Assembly (NCBI GenBank): GCA_031289065.1
Contig: JAITQI010000089.1
Location: forward strand, 1-19,231
Direction: 5' to 3'
DNA length: 19,231 nucleotides
Origin: Oscillospiraceae bacterium
GTDB lineage: Bacteria; Bacillota; Clostridia; Oscillospirales; UBA929
Below the pieces are notes generated by a model, which was given only the letters and a program-made list of their open reading frames with translations, made no database searches and was not told the DNA's origin. Each line of letters begins with the position of its first letter. Positions within the stretch are counted from its first letter, which is position 1. Both the position numbers and the translations under genes were made by a program. Shown in pieces: positions 13,553 through 19,231 of the stretch.

Positions 13553-14599
13553 ATGGGCAGAGCTGGAGGCGGCGGAAGCGGCGGACGTTCCGGCGGCGGT
13601 GGCGGACGTTCCAGCGGCGGGTTTTCCGGGGGATCCCGCAGTTCGGGCGGCTGGCGCGGCAGCGGCAGCAGCGGCGGTTCCCACAGGGGCGGTTACGCGG
13701 GCGGAGGTTCTTCGTCCTCCGGGCCCGGTTTCGGCGGACCCGGCAGAGGCCCCGGCTACGGCGGTCACAGACCCCCGCCGCCGCATTACCATCGCGGTGG
13801 CTGGGGTTGGGGCGGCGGCGGATGGGGCTACGGCCCGGGACGCCCATACCGGCGCGGATACTACGGCGGCAGCGGATGCAGCGGGTGTCTCTCGCCGATC
13901 ATCGTGATCTGCGTAGTGGTCGCCGCGCTGTTGGTCACGTCCCTCACGATGAGGTTCATGTCGTTTTCCATGGACGGCGTGCAACAAAGCACCATCGAGC
14001 GCAAACCCCTGACCGGCGTGGCCATCGTACAGACCGGCTACTACACCGACGAGCTGGACTGGATCACCCGGGACGGCCCTCTGGTGAGCGGCATGGCCGA
14101 ATTCAAACAAAAAACCGGGGTGCAGCCCTACGTCTGGATCACCGACAATCTGGACGGGAACAACTACCCCACCAACCAGGAGTTCACCGACTGGAGCAAC
14201 GCCAAGTATGACGAGCTGTTTGAGGACGAGGCCCACCTGTTCTGGCTGTTCTTCGAGCACGACGGGGAGTACGTATTTTGGTATTCCCTGGGCATGCAAG
14301 CCCAAACCGTCATGGACGACGAGGCCCTCGACATCGTGCGTGACTACTTCGAGCGATATTACTACTCAGACCTGGAAGAACCCGAGATGATCGGAACCGC
14401 CTTCTCTGAAGCGGCCGACCGCATGATGTCGGTCACCACCCCCTGGTACTCCCCCGTGCTCATCGTGGCCCTGGTGATCGTGGCGGTCATTGCCCTGCTT
14501 GTCTTCCTGAACAAACGCAAAAAGCTGCGCATCGCCGAGAAACAGGCCGCGGCCGACGTTCTCAACGCCCCGATTGACGATTTGCCCCCGCGGGAATAA
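13553..14599 (+). CDS. Glycine-rich membrane protein, possible TPM-like domain
   Basis: The 348-aa product has a glycine/serine-rich N-terminus (residues 2-108, with runs such as GGGGGRSSGG and WGWGGGGWGYG). A cysteine pair and membrane span follow (GCSGCLSP, then about 114-131). Then comes a folded region (about 153-291), a second span (about 300-319) and a basic tail (KRKKLRIAEKQ). The region between the spans (YYTDELDWITRDG, QPYVWITDNL, LFWLFFEHDGEY, YSLGMQAQTVMDDEALDIV) is consistent with the extracytoplasmic TPM/DUF477 fold, but I am not certain. The ATG at 13553 follows GGGAGGT; an earlier in-frame ATG (13511) lies in the second leader hairpin. It is 28 nt before pspA and shares its promoter, which suggests a membrane-stress role. 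Confidence 0.7.
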   Translation: MGRAGGGGSGGRSGGGGGRSSGGFSGGSRSSGGWRGSGSSGGSHRGGYAGGGSSSSGPGFGGPGRGPGYGGHRPPPPHYHRGGWGWGGGGWGYGPGRPYRRGYYGGSGCSGCLSPIIVICVVVAALLVTSLTMRFMSFSMDGVQQSTIERKPLTGVAIVQTGYYTDELDWITRDGPLVSGMAEFKQKTGVQPYVWITDNLDGNNYPTNQEFTDWSNAKYDELFEDEAHLFWLFFEHDGEYVFWYSLGMQAQTVMDDEALDIVRDYFERYYYSDLEEPEMIGTAFSEAADRMMSVTTPWYSPVLIVALVIVAVIALLVFLNKRKKLRIAEKQAAADVLNAPIDDLPPRE

Positions 14600-14627
14600 C
14601 GCGGGATAACAGAAAGGAGAAACACAA

Positions 14628-15302
14628 ATGGCTGTCTTTGAAAGATTGAGGGACATCATCGAATCCAACATCAACGCCCTTCTCGACCGCGCCGAGGATC
14701 CTGTCAAAATGGCCGACCAATACCTGCTGCGCTACCGGCAGAACCTGGCCAAAGCCCGGGAGAACACCGCCCGCGTCATGGCCGAGGAACGCCGCCAGGC
14801 CCAGCAAATCACCGACAAAGAGGTTGAGGTTGACAAACGCCTCACCCAGGCCAAAAACGCCCTGTCCGCCGGTCGGGAAGACCTGGCCCGCAAGGCCATC
14901 GAGGAAAAACAGCGTCTGGAAAACGAGCTGATCAAGCTCCGCGAGGCCCATGCCGCCCTGTCCGAGCAAGTCGCCTCCCTGGAGGCCGACTACAACGCCC
15001 TGGCCGGCGCCATCCGCGACCTGGAGGCCAAGCGCAGCCTCATCCGCGCCAAAGCCGCCGTCGCCCAGTCCCAGAAGGCCACCCAAAAGGCCGGCGTCAC
15101 CTCCAAGTCCATGGGTTCCCTGGCTGAAAGCCTGGATCGCCTGGAAGGCAAGCTGGACGCCGAACTGGAGGTCAACCGCGCCAAAGCCAAGCTGGACGGC
15201 AGCCCCACCGCCGGGCTGGACGAGCTCGACCAGTTCACCGCCGCCAGCCTCACCGCCGACGCCGAACTCCAACTGCTCAAAGAGGAAATGGGCTTGGCCT
15301 AA
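14628..15302 (+). CDS. pspA: PspA/IM30 family protein
   Basis: The 224-aa protein belongs to the PspA/Vipp1 (ESCRT-III-like) family, which binds the inner face of the cytoplasmic membrane and maintains it under stress. The start MAVFERLRDIIESNINALLD is the amphipathic membrane-binding helix, followed by AEDPVKMADQYLL as in other members. A long charged coiled coil runs from about residue 30 to 160 (for example QAKNALSAGREDLARKAIEE). The C-terminus SLTADAELQLLKEEMG is family-like. The ATG at 14628 follows AAAGGAGAAA. It forms a two-gene unit with the preceding Gly-rich membrane protein. No PspF- or PspC-like partner is visible nearby. Confidence 0.93.
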   Translation: MAVFERLRDIIESNINALLDRAEDPVKMADQYLLRYRQNLAKARENTARVMAEERRQAQQITDKEVEVDKRLTQAKNALSAGREDLARKAIEEKQRLENELIKLREAHAALSEQVASLEADYNALAGAIRDLEAKRSLIRAKAAVAQSQKATQKAGVTSKSMGSLAESLDRLEGKLDAELEVNRAKAKLDGSPTAGLDELDQFTAASLTADAELQLLKEEMGLA

Positions 15303-15313
15303 AACAACAAAAA

Positions 15314-15346
15314 AGAAGACGCGGCGAAATTTTCGCCGCGTCTTCT
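15314..15346 (+). terminator. 16-bp inverted repeat after pspA
   Basis: AGAAGACGCGGCGAAA (15314-15329) pairs perfectly with TTTCGCCGCGTCTTCT (15331-15346). The + strand downstream (CAGATTATC) has no T-run. Six A residues (15309-15314) upstream give a good U-tract on the - strand. It probably ends the pspA transcript together with the next hairpin. Confidence 0.6.
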
Positions 15347-15389
15347 CAGATTATCAAAAAAATTTGCCACGATAAGAATCGGGGGGATG

Positions 15390-15423
15390 GCGAAAAAGAG
15401 GGACGACAGTCCCCCTTTTTCGC
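15390..15423 (+). terminator. Bidirectional intrinsic terminator
   Basis: The arms 15390-15404 and 15409-15423 pair over 15 positions with one mismatch (A15399 with C15414) around GACA. The core GGGAC-GACA-GTCCC is followed by CC and five T residues. The matching A-run on the other side makes it symmetrical, so it should work on both strands. It separates the pspA unit from the flagellar cluster. Confidence 0.75.
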
Positions 15424-15592
15424 ATTGCGGCGGGAACTTTATTTTTCAAGCGGCGCAAAGATTGCGGGACAGGCCGGGACGTTATAAAAAGCGGGAAGCG
15501 TCGGTTAAGCCATCGCCGCCTCTGAACGATATATAAAATAGAAGAGTCCCTCGGGGAGACGACCCCAGTCAATGTGGAAAAGAAGGCGAATC
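15424..15592 (+). other. Intergenic region upstream of the rod genes
   Basis: Between the terminator and the first rod gene no coding frame was found. Apart from a sigma-28-like promoter at 15506-15532, the region holds GC-rich sequence with short AT tracts (TTATAAAAA at about 15482). No convincing second promoter was found. Confidence 0.5.
15506..15532 (+). promoter_or_regulatory. Sigma-28-like promoter for the flagellar rod genes
   Basis: TAAG (15506-15509) is followed after 16 nt by ACGATAT (15526-15532), close to the sigma-D/FliA consensus TAAA-N14-16-CCGATAT. It lies about 60 nt before the rod gene and after a terminator, where a flagellar promoter is expected. A sigma-A reading of TATAAA (15532-15537) lacks a -35 box. 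Confidence 0.6.
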
Positions 15593-16348
15593 ATGCTCAG
15601 ATCGCTGTACACCGCCGGGACGGCGATGCTCACCCAAAGCAGGCGCATGGATGTGATCACCAACAATATCACCAACATGGAAACCAACGGCTTCCGCGCC
15701 GATACGCTGGTGTCCCAGTCGTTTCGGGACATGCTGATCTCCCGGATCAGCGACCCCAGCGTTTACGACGCGACCCGCGCCGGGGATCACAACACCGGTA
15801 TCCACATCGACCGGGTGTACACCTCCTTCCTCCAGGGCACGCTGGAAAGCACCGACCTGCCCACCGATTTGGCGCTGGCCGGGGACGGCTTTTTCGCCGT
15901 CGAAACCCCGGAGGGCGAGCGGTATACCCGGGCGGGCAGCTTCGGGGTGGACGCCGCCGGATATCTGACGACGCCGTTGGGCCAGCGCGTTTTGGGCATG
16001 GACGGCCCCCTGCTGGTGGGCGCGGACGATTTCACCGTCGCCGCCGACGGGACGGTGGACGTGGGCGGAATCCCTGTGGGCCAACTGCGCACCGTGACCT
16101 TCCCGGACAACGGTCTGCTCCGCAAAGAGGGGGACAACCTCTTCTTCAACCTCGACCCCGCCGCCAATCCTCCGGCGGACACGGCGGTGGAAGTGCGCCA
16201 GGGCTACCTGGAAGGCTCCAACGTGGACAGCGCCCGGGAAATGGTGGACATGCTCAATGTCTACCGCTCTTACGAGATCAACCAGCGGATACTCCGTATC
16301 ATAGACGACTCCTTGGGCCTCGCTGTCAACGACATAGCCAAGGTGTGA
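15593..16348 (+). CDS. flgF: Flagellar hook-basal body protein, FlgF/FlhO-like
   Basis: The 251-aa product belongs to the FlgF/FlgG family of rod proteins, exported by the flagellar type III system and assembled into the axial rod. The conserved N-terminus is MLRSLYTAGTAMLTQSRRMD, then ITNNITNMETNGFRAD, a variant of the ANNIAN rod motif. The C-terminal D0 helix is seen in YLEGSNVDSAREMVDMLNVY and the following helical residues. Both ends are needed for axial packing and both are intact. There is no signal peptide, as expected. The start is ATG 15593, giving the family N-terminus; an in-frame ATG at 15572 has no ribosome binding site. It equals FlhO of Bacillus in position, with the second rod gene following. 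Confidence 0.88.
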   Translation: MLRSLYTAGTAMLTQSRRMDVITNNITNMETNGFRADTLVSQSFRDMLISRISDPSVYDATRAGDHNTGIHIDRVYTSFLQGTLESTDLPTDLALAGDGFFAVETPEGERYTRAGSFGVDAAGYLTTPLGQRVLGMDGPLLVGADDFTVAADGTVDVGGIPVGQLRTVTFPDNGLLRKEGDNLFFNLDPAANPPADTAVEVRQGYLEGSNVDSAREMVDMLNVYRSYEINQRILRIIDDSLGLAVNDIAKV

Positions 16349-16392
16349 CGACGGAAACCGGACGACCGCTGAAGGGAAGGTTTTGATTTCAT

Positions 16393-17172
16393 ATGATCCA
16401 GTCTCTTTACACGGGGATGCATGGGATGCTGGCCCAGCAGCAGAACATCGACGTCATCGCCAACAATGTCGCCAACATGGGCACCAACGGATACAAGCGC
16501 AGCCGCGTGGACTTCCGGGAGGCGCTGTATGATCGCATGATCAGCCCCACCGACAACCGCCCCGAGGTCAATCTTCAGCGGGGCACTGGCGTCCTCGCCT
16601 GGGGAACCGCCCGCAGCTTTGCCCAGGGCGCGGCCCAGGAGACAGGCAGAGCCTTGGATTTCTCCATAGAGACCGACGGCTTCTTCGCCGTCGAGGCCGC
16701 CGACGGAACCCCGCTATATACCCGCGACGGGGCGTTTTACGTGTCCATGGAGGCCGACGGGGCCTACCTGGTGGACGCCAAAGGCCGTTACGTGCTGGAC
16801 AGCGAAGGTCGGCATATCGCCCTGGACGAGACGGCGGAAAACCTGGTCGTCTCCACGGACGGACAGCTGTCCTTCCGGCGGGCGGACGGAAACACCGAGG
16901 CCATCGGCGTCCGGCTGGGCGTCTTTTCCTTCCCCAACCGCACCGGCCTCTCCGTCGAGGAGAACGGTGCCTACGCAGAGACGGCCAATTCCGGTCCGGC
17001 CCGCCTATCCGACGCCCCCGTGGTGCGCCAAGGCAGCCTGGAAGCCTCCAACGTGGACTACGCCGAAGAATCCACCCGTCTCATCCGCGCCCAGCGCGCT
17101 TATCAGGCGGCCTCCCGCTGTGTGACCATCGCCGACCAAATGGCCCAAATCTGCAACAGCATCCGAACGTAA
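16393..17172 (+). CDS. flgG: Flagellar hook-basal body protein, FlgG/FlhP-like
   Basis: The 259-aa product is the second axial rod protein of the pair, close to FlgG or Bacillus FlhP. The start MIQSLYTGMHGMLAQQQNID leads into the conserved VIANNVANMGTNGYKRSRVD. The central domain contains ETDGFFAVEAADGTPLYTRDG, typical of the family, and the C-terminus has GSLEASNVDYAEESTRLI, then RAQRAYQAASR. The length is normal. The ATG at 16393 lies 44 nt after the previous gene, with GAAGGGAAGG about 12 nt before it. It is 10 nt before yvyF and probably co-transcribed. FlgF versus FlgG naming within this family is uncertain. Confidence 0.88.
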   Translation: MIQSLYTGMHGMLAQQQNIDVIANNVANMGTNGYKRSRVDFREALYDRMISPTDNRPEVNLQRGTGVLAWGTARSFAQGAAQETGRALDFSIETDGFFAVEAADGTPLYTRDGAFYVSMEADGAYLVDAKGRYVLDSEGRHIALDETAENLVVSTDGQLSFRRADGNTEAIGVRLGVFSFPNRTGLSVEENGAYAETANSGPARLSDAPVVRQGSLEASNVDYAEESTRLIRAQRAYQAASRCVTIADQMAQICNSIRT

Positions 17173-17182
17173 GGGGGCACCC

Positions 17183-17605
17183 ATGAATATTAAACAATGC
17201 GCTCGTTGCGACAAGCTGTTCGAGTACAGAGGCAATCTCAACTGTCCGAGCTGCGTACAGGAGCTCGACGACATCATTGACAAGGTGCGCAATTTTCTCT
17301 ACGACAACCCCCGCGCCGACACCGAGATCATCTGCGAGGAGTGCGGCGCCGAAGAAATTGACATCCTGCGCTGGTTGCGGGAAGGCCGCCTGATCCTCAC
17401 CCAGGACAACGTGGCCATGCTCAAGTGCCAAGTCTGCGGGGAACCCGTCAAAAGCGGGCGTTTCTGCGAGAGCTGCAACGCCAAAGTCATCAACCAGCTG
17501 GAAAGCACCGCCCAACACCTCAGCGGCCAGACGAAGTCCCGGCAGCCACAGCATCGCCTGGATCCGAAAAACAATGGTCGGCAGCACCTGCAAATCGGCC
17601 GGTAA
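17183..17605 (+). CDS. yvyF: Flagellar operon zinc-finger protein, YvyF-like
   Basis: The 140-aa product matches the YvyF/flagellar operon protein family that precedes flgM in Bacillus and Clostridia. Five CxxC pairs are visible: C6/C9, C21/C24, C51/C54, C82/C85 and C95/C98, which suggests several zinc ribbons. The segment EEIDILRWLREGRLIL (57-72) looks like a small helix-turn-helix or MerR-like helix pair. The C-terminus (after residue 110) is polar and probably disordered. The ATG at 17183 follows AAGGGGG, 10 nt after the rod gene. The molecular role is not well established; its place between rod genes and flgM points to flagellar regulation or assembly. Confidence 0.85.
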   Translation: MNIKQCARCDKLFEYRGNLNCPSCVQELDDIIDKVRNFLYDNPRADTEIICEECGAEEIDILRWLREGRLILTQDNVAMLKCQVCGEPVKSGRFCESCNAKVINQLESTAQHLSGQTKSRQPQHRLDPKNNGRQHLQIGR

Positions 17606-17692
17606 ACCCGGAGCAAAGCCTTGGGAGAAAGGGCTTTGACGGGGCGCCCGGCGGCGGCCGAAAAAAGTTTCAGAAAAATTTGGCCAAAGGGC
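17606..17692 (+). other. Spacer after yvyF with hairpin
   Basis: CAAAGCC (17614-17620) pairs with GGCTTTG (17632-17638) around an 11-nt loop. A GC-rich stretch and A-rich runs (AAAAAAG, CAGAAAAATTT) follow up to the sigma-28-like promoter. The hairpin has no T-run, so it is not a clear terminator. No coding frame was found. Confidence 0.35.
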
Positions 17693-17720
17693 TAAAGTAT
17701 ACCCCGGAATGTCACGATAC
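17693..17720 (+). promoter_or_regulatory. Sigma-28-like promoter before flgM
   Basis: TAAAGTAT (17693-17700) matches the first half of the enteric FliA consensus. ACGATAC (17714-17720) follows with 17 nt after TAAA, one or two more than ideal. The layout copies the promoter before the rod genes, where TTAA and ACGATAT are also 17 nt apart. It would give flgM its own late flagellar transcript with a leader of about 125 nt. Confidence 0.55.
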
Positions 17721-17852
17721 AGTTTGAGAAGAGAAGAAGCGTCGTTCCCCGACCTGTGCGCCCCCGGAGAAGGGTACATGGGTGGAGCGGCAAAACAGCG
17801 TCCCCCGGGGGTGAGAAGCCCGGCGGGCCGCCAGAAAAAGGAGAAGAAGAGC
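17721..17852 (+). other. Leader region of flgM
   Basis: This stretch lies between the predicted promoter and the flgM start. It includes the perfect palindrome CCCCCGGGGG (17802-17811) and other GC-rich runs that can fold. An open frame runs in from ATG 17709 in phase with flgM, but it begins inside the promoter and its product is unlike FlgM. No confident regulatory element was recognised. Confidence 0.35.
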
Positions 17853-18137
17853 ATGAAAGTAGGATCCCTGTCCCGTACACCCAAGTTTGCGCCCCTTGTG
17901 GAGGCCCCTCGTCGGAATCCGGTAGCCCGTGCGGCCTTCCAAGAGACCGGCAAGATTGACCTTTCGGAACGCGCCAGTCAGTTCAAGGCTTTGGCCCGTG
18001 CGGCCGGCGAAGCGCCCGATGTTCGCGCCGAAAAGGTTGCGGCCATCCGGAAGCAGATCGAGGCGGGTACCTATCAGGTGGACAGCCGGGCGGTCGCGGA
18101 CAAAATGTTCGATCTGGTTTCCAAGGCGCCTTATTGA
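17853..18137 (+). CDS. flgM: Anti-sigma-28 factor FlgM
   Basis: The 94-aa protein is the flagellar anti-sigma factor. It binds sigma-28 (FliA/SigD) and keeps late genes off until the hook is finished; in enterics it is then secreted. The N-terminal part (KVGSLSRTPKFAPLVEAPRR) is polar and probably disordered. The family signature is at residues 56-89: DVRAEKVAAIRKQIEAGTYQ then VDSRAVADKMFDLV. The length fits the family (about 85-100 aa). The start is ATG 17853, with AAGGAG at 17838-17843. It lies in the order yvyF-flgM-flgN-flgK known from Bacillus, with its own sigma-28-like promoter and a terminator after it. Confidence 0.93.
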   Translation: MKVGSLSRTPKFAPLVEAPRRNPVARAAFQETGKIDLSERASQFKALARAAGEAPDVRAEKVAAIRKQIEAGTYQVDSRAVADKMFDLVSKAPY

Positions 18138-18154
18138 TCCGAAACGTCGCCATC

Positions 18155-18197
18155 CGCCGGGAATCGGCCCCTTGCGGGGCTCTCCCGGCGATTTTTT
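18155..18197 (+). terminator. Intrinsic terminator between flgM and flgN
   Basis: CGCCGGGA (18155-18162) pairs with TCCCGGCG (18183-18190). An inner stem GCCCC (18167-18171) with GGGGC (18176-18180) extends it. Six T residues (18192-18197) follow after one A. This is a textbook rho-independent terminator inside a flagellar operon, so the downstream genes need readthrough or another promoter. Confidence 0.85.
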
Positions 18198-18235
18198 ACC
18201 CTTTTTGCTATGCGGTATTATTGGAGGAAGAAGCT

Positions 18236-18736
18236 ATGCAAATCCTGAACAACTTCTGCGAAGTGCTCTCCGACGAGCGGGCGTTGCACGCCGACTTGCT
18301 CGCCCTGTCCACCCAGAAAAAGGACGCCATCACCAAAAACGATGTGACTGCCCTGGACAACATCGTCAAGGGCGAGGAGCTCTTGCTGGCCCGGCTGAAC
18401 AACCTGGAGCGTCTGCGCCGGGAATGCGTATCCGAACTGGCGGCCGAGTTGGGCCGTCCGGCCGAGGAGATCGTCCTGCGGGATTTCCTGTCGGTGAGCC
18501 CCCCCGAGCAGCGGGAACAGCTCACCGGCCTGCACAGGGAACTGCGCTCCCTCTTGGAGCGGCAGATCGGGATCAACGAAATCAACAAACGGCTCATCGA
18601 GTCCCGCCTGGAGTATATCCATTACACAATGGAAGCGGTCGTGGGCGGCGACGCCGTTCCTTACCAGACATACGGCGCCGGCCGCGAAGCCGCCCGCCCC
18701 ACCCGCAAAACCACAATTATAGATCAGAAGGTGTAA
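18236..18736 (+). CDS. flgN: Flagellar export chaperone FlgN
   Basis: The 166-aa protein matches FlgN (YvyG), the cytoplasmic chaperone that binds the hook-associated proteins FlgK and FlgL and brings them to the export apparatus. It is mostly helical, with charged heptad-like segments (LSTQKKDAITKNDVTALDNI, then KGEELLLARLNNLERLRREC and LHRELRSLLERQIGINEINK), as expected for the helical FlgN fold. The tail is polar. The start is ATG 18236, 8 nt after GGAGG (18223-18227). A longer in-frame version from 18134 would span the terminator and was rejected. The gene stops 3 nt before flgK, its client, which supports the role. Confidence 0.9.
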   Translation: MQILNNFCEVLSDERALHADLLALSTQKKDAITKNDVTALDNIVKGEELLLARLNNLERLRRECVSELAAELGRPAEEIVLRDFLSVSPPEQREQLTGLHRELRSLLERQIGINEINKRLIESRLEYIHYTMEAVVGGDAVPYQTYGAGREAARPTRKTTIIDQKV

Positions 18737-18739
18737 TCC

Positions 18740-19231
18740 ATGCGATCGACCTTTTACGGACTCGACATCGCCAACAAGGGCCTGTTTATCGCCCAGCGCC
18801 AGATTGACATGACCGGACACAACATCTCAAACGCCAACACCGTCGGTTTTACCCGGCAACGGATGATAACCACCGCGGTCGATCCTTATGGGGCCAACGC
18901 CAAATGGATACCCATCAGCAAGGGCGTCACCGGCGGCGGCGTGCTCAGTCTGACGGTCGATCAAATCCGAGACCGTTTCCTGGACAAGCAGTACCGCAAT
19001 GAAAACACCGCCACCAACTATTGGGACACCCGTTATGGGGCGCTGTACTACGTGGAGGACGTCTTCAACAACCTGGACGTGGGCAGCATCAGCGACCTCA
19101 TCGGCAACTTCTTCAACGCCATCCAGGAAGTGTCCAAAAACAGCACCGACTCCGCCGTGCGCACCCAGGCCATCGAGCGGGCCAAAGCCCTCATCGAGAC
19201 CATGCACGGCAACTACGACCAGCTCAAATCC
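18740..19231 (+). CDS. flgK: Flagellar hook-associated protein 1 (FlgK), 5' part
   Basis: The first 164 codons of FlgK are present; the gene is cut by the window end with no stop. FlgK forms the first hook-filament junction ring and is secreted through the flagellar channel. The N-terminal D0 segment is unmistakable: STFYGLDIANKGLFIAQRQI, then DMTGHNISNANTVGFTRQR. Further family signs are GVTGGGVLSLTVDQIRDRFL and RNENTATNYWDTRYGALYYVE, a region of the FlgK D1 domain. The ATG at 18740 follows AGAAGGTG, 3 nt after flgN, so expression is coupled to its chaperone. Confidence 0.96.
   Translation, partial: MRSTFYGLDIANKGLFIAQRQIDMTGHNISNANTVGFTRQRMITTAVDPYGANAKWIPISKGVTGGGVLSLTVDQIRDRFLDKQYRNENTATNYWDTRYGALYYVEDVFNNLDVGSISDLIGNFFNAIQEVSKNSTDSAVRTQAIERAKALIETMHGNYDQLKS

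Noticed and set aside
13560..13870. Glycine codon repeats as a CRISPR or minisatellite array
   Set aside because: Units are irregular, there are no unique spacers, and the stretch is in frame with a clear gene.
17709..17852. Earlier start for flgM at 17709 adding 48 residues
   Set aside because: It starts within the predicted sigma-28 promoter, has no ribosome binding site, and the extra residues are unlike FlgM.
18134..18235. Earlier start for flgN at 18134
   Set aside because: The extension would be translated from the intrinsic terminator stem; ATG 18236 has a strong GGAGG.

Overview
All recognisable genes lie on the + strand of a GC-rich Gram-positive chromosome. The best fit is a motile member of the Clostridia, possibly a gut-type Oscillospiraceae relative. 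The reasons are the Firmicute ribosomal order rpsH-rplF-rplR-rpsE-rpmD-rplO-secY-adk-map-KOW-infA-rpmJ-rpsM-rpsK-rpsD-rpoA-rplQ (the KOW-domain gene between map and infA is typical of Firmicutes), strong AGGAGG-type ribosome binding sites, the flagellar block yvyF-flgM-flgN-flgK known from Bacillus and Clostridia, and sigma-28-like promoters. The genus is not decided by the sequence.

Region 1 (1-9090) is the end of the spc operon and the whole alpha operon. It holds ribosomal proteins of both subunits, the SecY translocon channel, adenylate kinase, methionine aminopeptidase, a small KOW RNA-binding protein, IF-1 and the RNA polymerase alpha subunit. Genes are 2-20 nt apart or overlap by 4 nt. 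The looser joints are secY/adk, KOW/infA, infA/rpmJ, rpmJ/rpsM, rpsD/rpoA and rpoA/rplQ; some of these carry hairpins or heptamer repeats. rpmJ (37 aa) is present at 6041-6154. The S4, L36 and adenylate kinase proteins all keep their four zinc ligands.

Region 2 (9091-13370) holds an sn-glycerol-1-phosphate dehydrogenase homologue, a FliK-like protein with a long proline-rich linker, and a branched-chain aminotransferase. It ends in a perfect 15-bp inverted repeat.

Region 3 (13371-15430) is a separate two-gene unit with a good sigma-A promoter and a structured leader. It encodes a glycine-rich, two-span membrane protein with a possible TPM-like extracytoplasmic domain, followed by a PspA/IM30 protein. 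This suggests an envelope-stress module. Two strong hairpins close it.

Region 4 (15431-19231, cut by the window end) is a flagellar late-gene cluster: two FlgF/FlgG (FlhO/FlhP) rod proteins, the zinc-finger protein YvyF, the anti-sigma factor FlgM, the chaperone FlgN and the start of FlgK. Sigma-28-like promoters are visible before the first rod gene and before flgM. A good intrinsic terminator sits between flgM and flgN. FlgM would hold sigma-28 until hook completion, and FlgN would deliver FlgK to the export gate.

No CRISPR array, tRNA, rRNA, insertion sequence or phage gene was seen. I did not find a clear unknown multi-gene system. The most unusual items are the heptamer repeats placed before several genes, the Gly-rich membrane protein/PspA pair with its palindrome-flanked promoter, the isolated FliK-like gene, and the flgM promoter/terminator arrangement.
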